DNA of 6,828 nucleotides from Actinomycetota bacterium (GCA_003157715.1 PMKK01000238.1:1-6828), one strand, 5' to 3'. Positions 1-5,779 are shown, counted from the first letter of the stretch. Notes: generated by a model not told the origin, from the sequence alone. Translations and numbers: made by a program.

Positions 1-40
1 TCCGATTTCGCCCGGCCACTTCTACAGGCGAGACTGAGTT

Positions 41-74
41 ATTATGACATTGTTGATTAAGTTACTTGACATTA
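41..74 (+). promoter_or_regulatory. 34-nt identical AT-rich core, possible operator, copy A
   Basis: The block is identical base for base to the complement of 5749-5782 and strikingly AT-rich against its surroundings. It contains a direct repeat, (A/T)TGACATT(G/A), at 44-52 and 66-74. The copies are 22 bp apart, about two helical turns, so two protomers could bind the same DNA face. Between them is AAGT-T-ACTT (59-67), a short dyad. The second half-site overlaps the TTGACA -35 element. I do not recognise it as a Fur, Zur, DtxR/IdeR or FNR box. Operator function is inferred. Confidence 0.55.
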
Positions 75-94
75 GGCCTTGGCTTCCTTACCGT
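66..94 (+). promoter_or_regulatory. Predicted SigA-type promoter of the DUF4418-FtsX operon
   Basis: TTGACA (66-71), a 17-nt spacer and TACCGT (89-94, fitting TANNNT) form a sigma-70/SigA-like pair. The same hexamers at the same spacing occur in copy B, although the spacer includes the 8-nt patch that is not conserved. That supports a real promoter. The predicted start would be near 100-102, about 75 nt before the ATG at 177. An alternative -10 (TATTAT, 40-45) exists in this copy but is not matched in copy B. Confidence 0.55.
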
Positions 95-108
95 ACTTCC
101 TTGCCGTA
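83..108 (+). repeat. Tandem 13-nt duplication inside leader copy A
   Basis: CTTCCTTACCGTA (83-95) is followed directly by CTTCCTTGCCGTA (96-108), with one mismatch. Copy B has a single unit. The extra unit moves the -10-like TACCGT 13 nt further from the downstream dyad. It also changes the reading frame of any peptide begun upstream, so an ATG-44 peptide homologous to the copy B leader peptide would be frameshifted here. Confidence 0.8.
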
Positions 109-131
109 CTCGCTGTCGCGATTGCGGCGAG
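109..131 (+). promoter_or_regulatory. Conserved dyad/hairpin in leader copy A
   Basis: CTCGCTGT (109-116) can pair with GCGGCGAG (124-131), giving 8 bp including two G-T pairs and a 7-nt loop, CGCGATT. In copy B the stem bases are identical, and the only two substitutions fall at the first and last loop positions. It could be an RNA hairpin or a protein-binding dyad. It lies just downstream of the predicted -10. Confidence 0.5.
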
Positions 132-176
132 CAGCCGGCTCCCACCGGAGGGTCGCCGCGCGAAGGGAAGGAAACC

Positions 177-605
177 ATGGCCGTTCCATCACACTCCCGT
201 CTCGTCACTGCGCTCGGCGGCGTCTTGCTGGCGCTGGGCGCGGCCGTCGCGATCGTGCCGCGGTTCACCGAGTGCAGCAGCCCCACGGCGATGTGCCGGT
301 CTACGGCGCGGTGGGAGATCGTGGTGGGAGCGGCCATCGCGGTGCTGGCGGTACTCGTGATCGTGACGCCGCGCCGCGTGCGGCAGGCGGCGGCCCTCGG
401 CGCCGCGGCGCTCGCCGTCCTTTCGATCCTGCTGCCGACGTCCATCACGGGCGTGTGCAGCGATCCCATGATGCACTGCCGGAAGTACCTGGAGCCGACC
501 AGCATCCTGCTCGGCGTCGTCGCGCTCGTCGTGAGCCTGGTCGTCTTCGGCCTCGTCACGCTTTCCGGGAAGCGGCCGGCCGGGCCTGAGCGTTTCGCGG
601 AGTGA
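177..605 (+). CDS. DUF4418-type four-helix membrane protein with duplicated Cys motif
   Basis: This is a 142-aa integral membrane protein. I assign it to the DUF4418 family from its overall pattern; the function is unknown. Four hydrophobic segments are visible at about residues 10-27, 46-64, 70-88 and 106-128. After helix 1 comes CSSPTAMCR (C33, C40), and after helix 3 comes CSDPMMHCR (C94, C101). The protein therefore looks like two copies of a helix-CSxPxxxCR-helix unit. The basic PRRVRQ loop (65-70) and the basic tail suggest both ends are cytoplasmic and both Cys loops face outward. The ATG at 177 follows AAGGA at good spacing. The frame stays open upstream to a TTG at 66, but that region is the leader repeat. 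The stop overlaps the next start by 4 nt (GTGA), so it is probably translationally coupled to the FtsX-type permease as an accessory subunit. The Cys, Met and His residues could bind a metal or form disulfides (inference). Confidence 0.8.
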   Translation: MAVPSHSRLVTALGGVLLALGAAVAIVPRFTECSSPTAMCRSTARWEIVVGAAIAVLAVLVIVTPRRVRQAAALGAAALAVLSILLPTSITGVCSDPMMHCRKYLEPTSILLGVVALVVSLVVFGLVTLSGKRPAGPERFAE

Positions 606-1798
606 GCCCGGTCCGGCGAGCGCTGCGGGATGTTTTTCGCAGCCCTGTGCGCAGCGCGGTCGTGTGCGGCGCCGCGGCGCTTGTCGCCGCGCGGTGCATC
701 GCCACGCTGCTGCTGGCTCAGGGCACGCGGACCTCGCTCCGGCGCGCGACCGACCGTCTGGGCGCCGACGTGGTCGTCGTGCCCGCCTCGTCCGCGGATC
801 AGATCGACGACCAGCTCCTGTTCGGCGTGCCGACCGACGCCCGGCTGCCGGCGAACCTGTCCGGCGCCATCGCGGCGGTGCCCGGTGTCGCCGCGGTCAG
901 CCCGCAGATCTACCTGGCTACCTTGGCCGGTGCGCCGTGCTGTCAGAGTGCCGGTCTGGTCATCGTCGCGTTCGATCCCAGGTCGGACTTCTCTGTCCGG
1001 CCGTGGCTCGGCCGCACCCATGTCCCGGCGCTCGGTGTCGGTGACGCCATCGCCGGCAGCGACGTTCGCGTGCCGCCGGGCAAACGGCGGATCACGATCT
1101 ACGGCTACGGTCTGCGTCTTCGTGGCAGCCTCGACCGGACGGGGACTAGCCTCGACCAGACCGTGTACATCGCTATGGACACGGCGCGGGCGGTCGCGCG
1201 GCGGTCCACGACGGCCGCCGTCAAGCCGCTCGTCCTGCCGACGGGCAGGGTGTCGGCGTACATGGTGCGCGTGAAAGATGGCGTGGACCCGTTCAGTGTC
1301 GTCATCGGCATCAAAGAACGCGTCAAGGGCGTCGATGCGATCGCAGGCAGCGTCCTGTTCTCGAGCATCAAGCGCCAGGGGAGTCTCGTGACCCGGGGCC
1401 TGACGACAGTCCTCGTTGCAGTCGCCCTGCTGGCGATCGCGCTCGTGCTCGTGGCCGCGTCGATGGCGGCACGCGAGCGCCGTCGCGAGACCGGGGTGCT
1501 GCGAGCGCTCGGTGCGACCCGGGCAGGCGTGCTGCGCGGCTTCACGCTGGAAGCGGGCATCGTGGCCGCGTCGGGTGCCGTCGTGGGCGCCGCCATCGCT
1601 GCCGGCGTCGTATACCTCTACCGGGCGCTCATCGGCAGCGGCATGGGCGCCCCCCTCGAGCTGCCTTCCACTCTCTCGTTCGCGCGCCTCGTCGTGGTCG
1701 ACGTGCTCGCCGTCGTGCTGGTCGTTGCCGGCGCCTATGCCGGGCCCCTCGCGCGCGCCGCCTTCCGGGACCCGGCGAGCGCGATGAGAGAGCGATGA
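602..1798 (+). CDS. MacB/FtsX-type ABC transporter permease with an extracytoplasmic CC motif
   Basis: This 398-aa protein has MacB-like topology: TM1 at about 17-40, a large extracytoplasmic domain at about 41-263, then TM2 (266-290), TM3 (314-340) and TM4 (362-385). RERRRETGVLRALGATR (291-307) is the typical cytoplasmic stretch that contacts the ATPase, and the C-terminal DPASAMR is also typical of the family. The extracytoplasmic domain carries SPQIYLATLAGAPCCQSAG with vicinal C113-C114, then FDPRSDF and PWL. From memory, similar CC...DP..DF..PW permeases occur beside DUF4418 and iron-type uptake clusters; I could not verify this here. GTG at 602 overlaps the upstream stop, and the gene's own TGA overlaps the ATPase ATG (ATGA), so the three genes form a coupled operon. 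MacB-type machines often transmit force or export rather than import, so the direction of transport is open. Confidence 0.88.
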   Translation: MSPVRRALRDVFRSPVRSAVVCGAAALVAARCIATLLLAQGTRTSLRRATDRLGADVVVVPASSADQIDDQLLFGVPTDARLPANLSGAIAAVPGVAAVSPQIYLATLAGAPCCQSAGLVIVAFDPRSDFSVRPWLGRTHVPALGVGDAIAGSDVRVPPGKRRITIYGYGLRLRGSLDRTGTSLDQTVYIAMDTARAVARRSTTAAVKPLVLPTGRVSAYMVRVKDGVDPFSVVIGIKERVKGVDAIAGSVLFSSIKRQGSLVTRGLTTVLVAVALLAIALVLVAASMAARERRRETGVLRALGATRAGVLRGFTLEAGIVAASGAVVGAAIAAGVVYLYRALIGSGMGAPLELPSTLSFARLVVVDVLAVVLVVAGAYAGPLARAAFRDPASAMRER

Positions 1799-2580
1799 CC
1801 GTCGCCACGGTCCAGGAGCTGCGCCCGGGGCGGGCTGCCCCGCTCGCGGAAGCGCCTCCCGTGCTCGTCCTGAACGCGGTGACCAAGGTGTTCCCGGGTC
1901 ACCGCGGGACGGCGGGCGCCACCGCCGTCGCCGGTGCCGATCTCGTCGTGCGCACGGGTGACTTCGTCGCCGTCACGGGGCGCTCCGGCAGCGGCAAGAC
2001 ATCGCTGCTCAACGTGGCGGCGGGCCTCACCCGGCCGACGTCGGGCGGGGTGCTGCTCGCGGGCGTCGATCTGTGGTCGTTGTCCGACGCGGCCCGCACG
2101 AGGCTGCGCCGCGAGCGGGTGGGATTCGTCTTCCAGTTCCCGAGCCTCATTCCCAGCCTGTCGGCGCTCGAGAACGTCCTGCTGCCCGCGACGCTCGCCG
2201 GCGCGGGCCATGCGTCGGCCTCTGCAGATCGCGCCCGTGACCTGCTCGAGACGGTCGGCATGGCCGCCAAGACGGGTGAGCGGCCGGGGCGGCTATCGGC
2301 CGGAGAGCAGCAGCGCGTCGTGATCGCGCGGGCGCTTGTCCTGCAGCCGTCGATCCTCATTGCGGACGAGCCCACCAGCAGCCTTGACGAGGAGACCGAA
2401 GGAGAGGTCATGGCACTGTTCGAGCGTCTCAACGCGGCGGACGGCGTCACCGTGCTTATGGTCACCCACGATGCGGGTCTCGCTCGGCGCTGCCCCCGGC
2501 ACGCGCGCATGGTCGCCGGCAGGCTCGTGGACGGCGACCTGTCCACTGGGAACGGCGACCTGTCTGTACCCGTGTTGTGA
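1795..2580 (+). CDS. MacB/LolD-type ABC transporter ATP-binding protein
   Basis: This 261-aa nucleotide-binding subunit powers the FtsX-type permease encoded just upstream. Walker A is GRSGSGKTS (62-70), the Q-loop glutamine is in VFQFPSLIPSLSALEN (Q114), the signature is LSAGEQQR (167-174), Walker B is ILIADEP (187-193), the D-loop is SSLD (195-198) and the switch histidine is H225 in VTHD. All catalytic elements are present. The signature has Ala where the family usually has Gly (LSGGEQQR). The FxF-type Q-loop and the EQQR ending place it in the LolD/MacB group. The N-terminal 20 residues (Pro/Ala-rich) precede the usual domain start. The ATG overlaps the permease stop by 4 nt. The substrate is not encoded in this subunit, so a 'lipoprotein release' label would be unjustified. 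Confidence 0.92.
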   Translation: MTVATVQELRPGRAAPLAEAPPVLVLNAVTKVFPGHRGTAGATAVAGADLVVRTGDFVAVTGRSGSGKTSLLNVAAGLTRPTSGGVLLAGVDLWSLSDAARTRLRRERVGFVFQFPSLIPSLSALENVLLPATLAGAGHASASADRARDLLETVGMAAKTGERPGRLSAGEQQRVVIARALVLQPSILIADEPTSSLDEETEGEVMALFERLNAADGVTVLMVTHDAGLARRCPRHARMVAGRLVDGDLSTGNGDLSVPVL

Positions 2581-2627
2581 TCGCGCCCCGGAGTCGCAGG
2601 CTGTTGTGACGACGGCTGTCGTGACGA

Positions 2628-2665
2628 CGCCGGCCCGGGATGGCTGCTGCCATCCCGGGCCGGCG
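2628..2665. terminator. Bidirectional terminator hairpin between convergent operons
   Basis: A perfect 17-bp stem (2628-2644 with 2649-2665) closes on a TGCT loop; its inner part is GGCCCGGGATGGC. It lies 48 nt after the + strand ATPase stop and 33 nt after the - strand binding-protein stop. There is no T tract on either side, as is common for high-GC actinobacterial terminators. The symmetry lets it serve both operons. Confidence 0.85.
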
Positions 2666-2689
2666 CGCTCGCGTGCCGCCGGTGGGGGG

Positions 2690-2710
2690 CGCCGCCCTTA
2701 CGGGGCGGCG
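2690..2710 (-). other. Small GC hairpin spanning the binding-protein stop codon
   Basis: CGCCGCCC (2690-2697) pairs with GGGCGGCG (2703-2710) around a 5-nt loop that contains the TAA stop of the substrate-binding protein. Such hairpins can protect 3' ends or help termination, but GC-rich coding DNA gives 8-bp stems by chance, so the role is uncertain. Confidence 0.3.
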
Positions 2711-3717
2711 GAGAGATCCGACCGGTAGACGGAGTCCACGAGCTGCTGGGGAACGGTGTCCTTATTGAGGATGCCGAGCCGCTTGAGCGAGGTGGTGAGC
2801 GCCAGCAGGCTCGCCTTGCCCTGGCTGCCCGAGGGCTTCCACACGTAGGAGCCGATCTGCTGGGCGAGCGCGCTCTCGGTCCCGGGGACCCACTTCCCCT
2901 GTACCTCGATCTGAGCGGTCTCGTCGGGATGCTGACCGATCCACTCGGCCGCCTCGGTGACCGCCGCGGAGAGGGCCTTCGCCACTTTCGGCGACTTGTC
3001 CGTCAGCGATCCGGGCACGACCAGCATGCAGCAGTACTGGTGGTTGAACGGCGGGGTCTTCGACTGGCTCAGCCAGACGTTGCCGCCGTACTGCTCGAGG
3101 TACTGCGACCCGATCGGGTCCCACATGATGAAGGCGTCGATCTGGCCCTTCTTGAGCGCGAGCGGCAGATCGGCTCCAGGGTAGGCCTTGATCGTGACGT
3201 CCTTGTCGGGGTTGATGCCGGCGTTGAGCAGCGCCGTGCGCACGAGGACGTCCGGGTAGTCGCCGAGGCCGTTGATGCCGATCCGCTTACCCTTGAGATC
3301 GGCGACCGACTTGATGCTCGAGCCCTTGGGCGAGACGCCCAGGATGCACCCGAAGTGGATCCCCTCGATGAACTTCACGTCGAGGCCCTCTTCGATCGGC
3401 TTGATCCATTCCAGGTTGCCGACGACCGCGGAGACCTTGCCGGTCGCCAGGCCGACCTTGATCTGGTCGAAGCCGAGCATCTTCAGATCGACGTCGAGGC
3501 CGTTCTTGGCGAAGAAGCCCTTCGCCTTGCCCACGTAGAGCGGCGCCTCGCAGGCGGCGCCCGTGACACCGACGACGAGCTTCGTCTCCTTGGCCGACGG
3601 GTTCGTCGAGCTCGAGCCGCTTGACGAACCCGAGCTGGATCCGCAAGCGGTCAGCGCCGCCGCCCCCGTGATCACGAGCAGCACTACCGTCAACGCTTTC
3701 GTTGTCCGTTTTGGCAT
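2698..3717 (-). CDS. Cys-rich NitT/TauT-like ABC substrate-binding lipoprotein
   Basis: This 339-aa lipoprotein is predicted to capture the ligand outside the membrane for the permease/ATPase pair encoded upstream. MPKRTTK and a hydrophobic stretch (8-22) end in the lipobox LTAC (22-25), so C25 is the lipidated residue. A Ser/Gly linker follows (26-37). The mature fold fits NMT1/THI5-like and SsuA/TauA periplasmic proteins: APLYVGKAKGFF (58-69), DLKGKRIGI (140-148), and KKGQIDAFIMWDP (189-201). It has unusual cysteines: C56 in TGAACEAP, C124 in GIHFGC, and the pair C229-C230 in HQYCCM. I recall Firmicutes and Desulfovibrio relatives with the same CEAP / GIHxGC / YCC pattern, unverified here. 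The pattern argues against a simple sulfonate or nitrate ligand. The ATG at 3717 has AAAGGA 7 nt upstream; an upstream in-frame start lacks support. It is last in its operon, after a 112-nt gap from the ATPase gene with only weak hairpins. Confidence 0.9.
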   Translation of the reverse strand: MPKRTTKALTVVLLVITGAAALTACGSSSGSSSGSSSTNPSAKETKLVVGVTGAACEAPLYVGKAKGFFAKNGLDVDLKMLGFDQIKVGLATGKVSAVVGNLEWIKPIEEGLDVKFIEGIHFGCILGVSPKGSSIKSVADLKGKRIGINGLGDYPDVLVRTALLNAGINPDKDVTIKAYPGADLPLALKKGQIDAFIMWDPIGSQYLEQYGGNVWLSQSKTPPFNHQYCCMLVVPGSLTDKSPKVAKALSAAVTEAAEWIGQHPDETAQIEVQGKWVPGTESALAQQIGSYVWKPSGSQGKASLLALTTSLKRLGILNKDTVPQQLVDSVYRSDLSAAP

Positions 3718-3829
3718 TCCCCGTTCCTTTCTTCGGCCGTCCCCGGCCCCCGTATACGTTCGTGTCACGCCGCGCGCTGGCCCTTCGGGCGACGTGTCTT
3801 GTCGGCTGTCGATCGACCCCCTCCTTTTG

Positions 3830-4624
3830 TCACAGGTAGTACGACAACGTGGTTTCGTGCGCGAAGTGCAGGACCTCGAGAATGTGGGCGCGGACGCTGA
3901 AGAAGTCGGGCAGGTTACGCCCGCGCGGCCGCGCCAGCGACGGCGTGATGATCTCCTGCACCCTGCCCGGACGGGGCGACAGGACGACGATCCGGTCGGA
4001 GAGATAGATGGCTTCGTCGACGTCGTGGGTGACGAACACCATGGTCGTGTTGCGCTCCTGCCAGATCCGCAGTATCTCGTCCTGCATGTGCATCCGCGTG
4101 AACGCGTCGAGGGCGCCGAGGGGCTCGTCGAGCAGCAGCACCTTCGGGTGATTGACGATCACGCGGGCGAGGGCGACGCGCTGAGCCATGCCGCCCGAAA
4201 GCTCGTGCGGGTAGGAGTCCTCGAAGCCCTCGAGTCCGACCAGCTTGATGAAGCGCTCGATCTCCTCGCGGTTCTCCTTGAAGACGCCGCGCGCCCGGGG
4301 ACCGACACCGATGTTGTCGCGCACCTTGAGCCAGGGGAACAGCGTCGGGTCCTGGAAGACCAGGCCGCGTGTATGGTCGGGTCCGACGATCGGACCGTCG
4401 TCGAGCGTCAGCGCGCCGGTCGTGGGCTCCTCGAGCCCGGCCATCAGTCGCAGCAGGGTCGACTTGCCGCAGCCGCTGGGACCCACGAGAGAGACGAACT
4501 CACCGGGTTCGATGGTGAGGTCGACATCGGCGAGCGCGACCACGTCGCTGCCCTGGGCGTCCTTGAAGACCTTGCCGACGCCCGCGACCCGCACTCGCCC
4601 GCCCGATGGCTGCCCGGCTACCAC
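3830..4624 (-). CDS. NitT/TauT-family ABC transporter ATP-binding protein
   Basis: This 264-aa cytoplasmic ATPase drives uptake through the adjacent permease. Walker A is GPSGCGKST (48-56), the Q-loop is VFQDPTLFPWLKVRDNI (Q91), the signature is LSGGMAQR (142-149), Walker B is VLLLDEP (162-168), ALD (171-173) is the D-loop and H200 the switch histidine. LFPWLxVxDN and GGMxQR are typical of the nitrate/sulfonate/taurine group (SsuB, TauB, NrtD). The frame is open far upstream through the permease gene, so the start must be internal. GTG at 4624 overlaps the permease stop (GTGGTAG) and follows AGAAGGGG; a second GTG at codon 11 is an alternative. The overlap implies translational coupling. The C-terminal tail after residue 225 is ordinary for the family. 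All catalytic residues are intact. The symbol ssuB is not given because the ligand is unproven. Confidence 0.92.
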   Translation of the reverse strand: MVAGQPSGGRVRVAGVGKVFKDAQGSDVVALADVDLTIEPGEFVSLVGPSGCGKSTLLRLMAGLEEPTTGALTLDDGPIVGPDHTRGLVFQDPTLFPWLKVRDNIGVGPRARGVFKENREEIERFIKLVGLEGFEDSYPHELSGGMAQRVALARVIVNHPKVLLLDEPLGALDAFTRMHMQDEILRIWQERNTTMVFVTHDVDEAIYLSDRIVVLSPRPGRVQEIITPSLARPRGRNLPDFFSVRAHILEVLHFAHETTLSYYL

Positions 4625-5619
4625 CGCACGAGCCCCTTCTGCCACTCGAGGAGGTGATCCTTGGCCTTGAACAGCGCCGCGATGATGCTCGAGAAGAGCA
4701 CGGCGATGATGATCAGGCTGGCGTACACCTTGCCGAACTGAGCCCAGCCCTGGGCCCACGTCATGTACCAGCCAAGGCCGGCCTTGACCCCGAGCATCTC
4801 GGCCACGAGCAGGGTCAGGAAGCTCATCGCAAGGCCCATGAAGAGGCCGATGAACACCACCGGGAAGGCTGCGGGGATGGCGACGTGGCGGATGAGGAAC
4901 CTCTCGTCGGCGCCGAGCGAGCGCGCCACCTCGAAGTAACTCCTCGGGACGTTGGCGATGCCGGACGAGGTCATGACCGCGACCGGAAACCAGGCCGACA
5001 GCGCGAGCAGGAAGACGCTCGCCCAGAAGCTGGTCGGAAAGACGACCATGGCGATCGGGATCCAGGCCGTTGCCGGCACCGGGCCGATGAGCCGCATGCC
5101 GGGCGTCAGCCAGTAGCTGATGCGCCTGCTCCAGCCTATGGCGATGCCGGTGACAAAACCGACCGTCGCGCCGATGGCGTAGCCGACGCCGAGAAGTCGA
5201 AGCGAGTACAGGATGCTCGTAAGGAGCAGGTGCCAGTCTTCGACGTAGGCTTCGATGATCTTGTCGAGAGTGGGGAAGAACGGCGCCGGCAGGACCTTTG
5301 ACTTCGCGGTGAGAAGGTCCCACGCGAAGACCGTGAGGACCGCCACGGTCAGGATGGGCGCGGCGCTTGCCCGAAACCCGCCGAGCCGCCGTACGAACGC
5401 ACCCGCCGCCAGCCAGACCGTGTAGAGCACGGCGATCGCCGCGGCTACGTCCGTTACGTGCGTCGGCGACGTGAACTGCCAGCTCGGCAGCTTCTGATGT
5501 CCGACGGCCAGGGCGACGAGAGCGACGAGGGGGGCGAGATCCCACACGCCGGGCCGCTGGAGCCTCAGCCGACGCGCGTCGATCCGTGGTGCGGCCATCA
5601 GCTCCTGTGCACCCTCCAC
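4618..5619 (-). CDS. NitT/TauT-family ABC transporter permease
   Basis: This is a membrane channel subunit of 333 aa from the chosen start. The coupling (EAA) region is EVARSLGADERFLIRHVAIPAAFP (first part about residues 230-238, ending near 253). It is followed by the family hallmark EMLGVKAGLGW (274-284). Hydrophobic segments lie near 26-41, 55-77, 86-102, 138-163, 178-195, 199-219, 250-283 and 300-316. The first three lie before the usual BPD_transp_1 core, so the protein is longer than typical SsuC/TauC proteins of about 260 aa. Start choice: GGAGGT lies 7 nt before GTG 5619 and nearly abuts ATG 5625; ATG 5598 has AGGAG 3 nt upstream. An open frame back to TTG 5757 runs through the leader repeat and is probably not translated as permease. 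It is first in the operon; the ATPase start overlaps its stop. Confidence 0.9.
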   Translation of the reverse strand: MEGAQELMAAPRIDARRLRLQRPGVWDLAPLVALVALAVGHQKLPSWQFTSPTHVTDVAAAIAVLYTVWLAAGAFVRRLGGFRASAAPILTVAVLTVFAWDLLTAKSKVLPAPFFPTLDKIIEAYVEDWHLLLTSILYSLRLLGVGYAIGATVGFVTGIAIGWSRRISYWLTPGMRLIGPVPATAWIPIAMVVFPTSFWASVFLLALSAWFPVAVMTSSGIANVPRSYFEVARSLGADERFLIRHVAIPAAFPVVFIGLFMGLAMSFLTLLVAEMLGVKAGLGWYMTWAQGWAQFGKVYASLIIIAVLFSSIIAALFKAKDHLLEWQKGLVRW

Positions 5620-5671
5620 ATCCATCACCTCCACGCCGTGGCGGCGACGTCGTGGCACGCGTCGTCGCCCG

Positions 5672-5779
5672 TCAGGCGGCGCGACCCCCCTGATGGAGCC
5701 GTCGCTCGCCGCTATCGCAACAGCGAGTACGGTAAGGAAGCAAAACGGTAATGTCAAGTAACTTAATCAACAATGTCAT
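5672..5779 (-). CDS. Possible 35-aa leader peptide with tandem Cys codons
   Basis: The ATG at 5779 is preceded by GAGGGGG and a 5-nt spacer, a good ribosome-binding site. The ORF encodes 35 residues, with an Ile/Leu-rich start (MTLLIKLLDI) and then YRTRCCDSGERR, and stops 53 nt before the permease start. The tandem TGT-TGC codons fall within the conserved dyad (5705-5727), the arrangement expected of cysteine-responsive attenuation. Against this, the predicted SigA promoter inside the ORF would start transcription after its ATG, so translation requires a promoter further upstream or read-through from the oxidoreductase gene. In copy A the equivalent frame is broken by the 13-nt duplication and the ribosome site is weak. 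This is a hypothesis, not a firm gene. Confidence 0.35.
   Translation of the reverse strand: MTLLIKLLDITVLLPYRTRCCDSGERRLHQGGRAA
5705..5727 (-). promoter_or_regulatory. Conserved dyad/hairpin in leader copy B
   Basis: On the - strand, CTCGCTGT (5727-5720) pairs with GCGGCGAG (5712-5705) around TGCGATA. The stem is identical to copy A's, and both differences between copies lie in the loop. An operator dyad and an RNA hairpin are both possible. The loop substitutions are also silent in one reading frame, as described in the findings. Confidence 0.5.
5729..5757 (-). promoter_or_regulatory. Predicted SigA-type promoter of the NitT/TauT-like operon
   Basis: On the - strand, TTGACA (5757-5752), a 17-nt spacer and TACCGT (5734-5729) reproduce the hexamers and spacing of copy A. 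The transcription start would be near 5721-5723, about 100 nt before the permease start. That point falls within the dyad, which would then act as DNA or be only partly transcribed. Confidence 0.55.

Larger units (their letters stand above)
25..156 (+). repeat. Regulatory leader, copy A (inverted partner at 5681-5802)
   Basis: This stretch aligns, in inverted orientation, with 5681-5802. Shared parts in order are CAGGCGAG-x-CTGAG (25-38), a 34-nt identical AT-rich core (41-74), CTTCCTTACCGTA, a dyad (109-131), and a weaker tail ending in GGGTCGC. Differences are 4 fewer bases before the core, an 8-nt non-conserved patch (75-82), one extra 13-nt unit (83-108), two substitutions in the dyad loop, and drift after 132. 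Each copy sits immediately upstream of an ABC-transporter operon and points into it, so I read it as a duplicated promoter/leader rather than a transposon end. I see no transposase or target-site duplication. Confidence 0.85.

Noticed and set aside
51..69. FNR/CRP-type box starting at TTGAT in the core
   Set aside because: The required ATCAA half is missing at the correct spacing; only the left half matches.
25..156. Known riboswitch in the leader (TPP, SAM or cobalamin)
   Set aside because: CTGAG resembles part of a TPP element, but no further conserved TPP, SAM or cobalamin segments follow. I also found no CRISPR array, tRNA or rRNA in the window.
66..176. Extending the DUF4418 gene to the TTG at 66
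   Set aside because: The added 37 codons are the duplicated leader and read as a low-complexity Cys/Arg/Pro string. The ATG at 177 has a good ribosome site and starts just before the first helix.
62..1021. Long - strand ORF (319 codons) opposite the DUF4418 and permease genes
   Set aside because: Its product is an Arg/Gly/Thr-rich string with no family motifs, and it lies antisense to two well-supported genes. It is a high-GC shadow frame.
3563..4657. Long + strand ORF (364 codons) opposite the binding protein and ATPase genes
   Set aside because: It runs antisense across two good genes and the gap between them. Its composition (Asp/Glu/Arg/Leu-rich, no motifs) is that of a shadow frame.
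4625..5545. N-terminal extension of the NitT/TauT-type ATPase frame, giving a 571-aa protein
   Set aside because: The upstream part is the out-of-frame shadow of the permease gene. The ATPase domain is complete from the GTG at 4624, which overlaps the permease stop.
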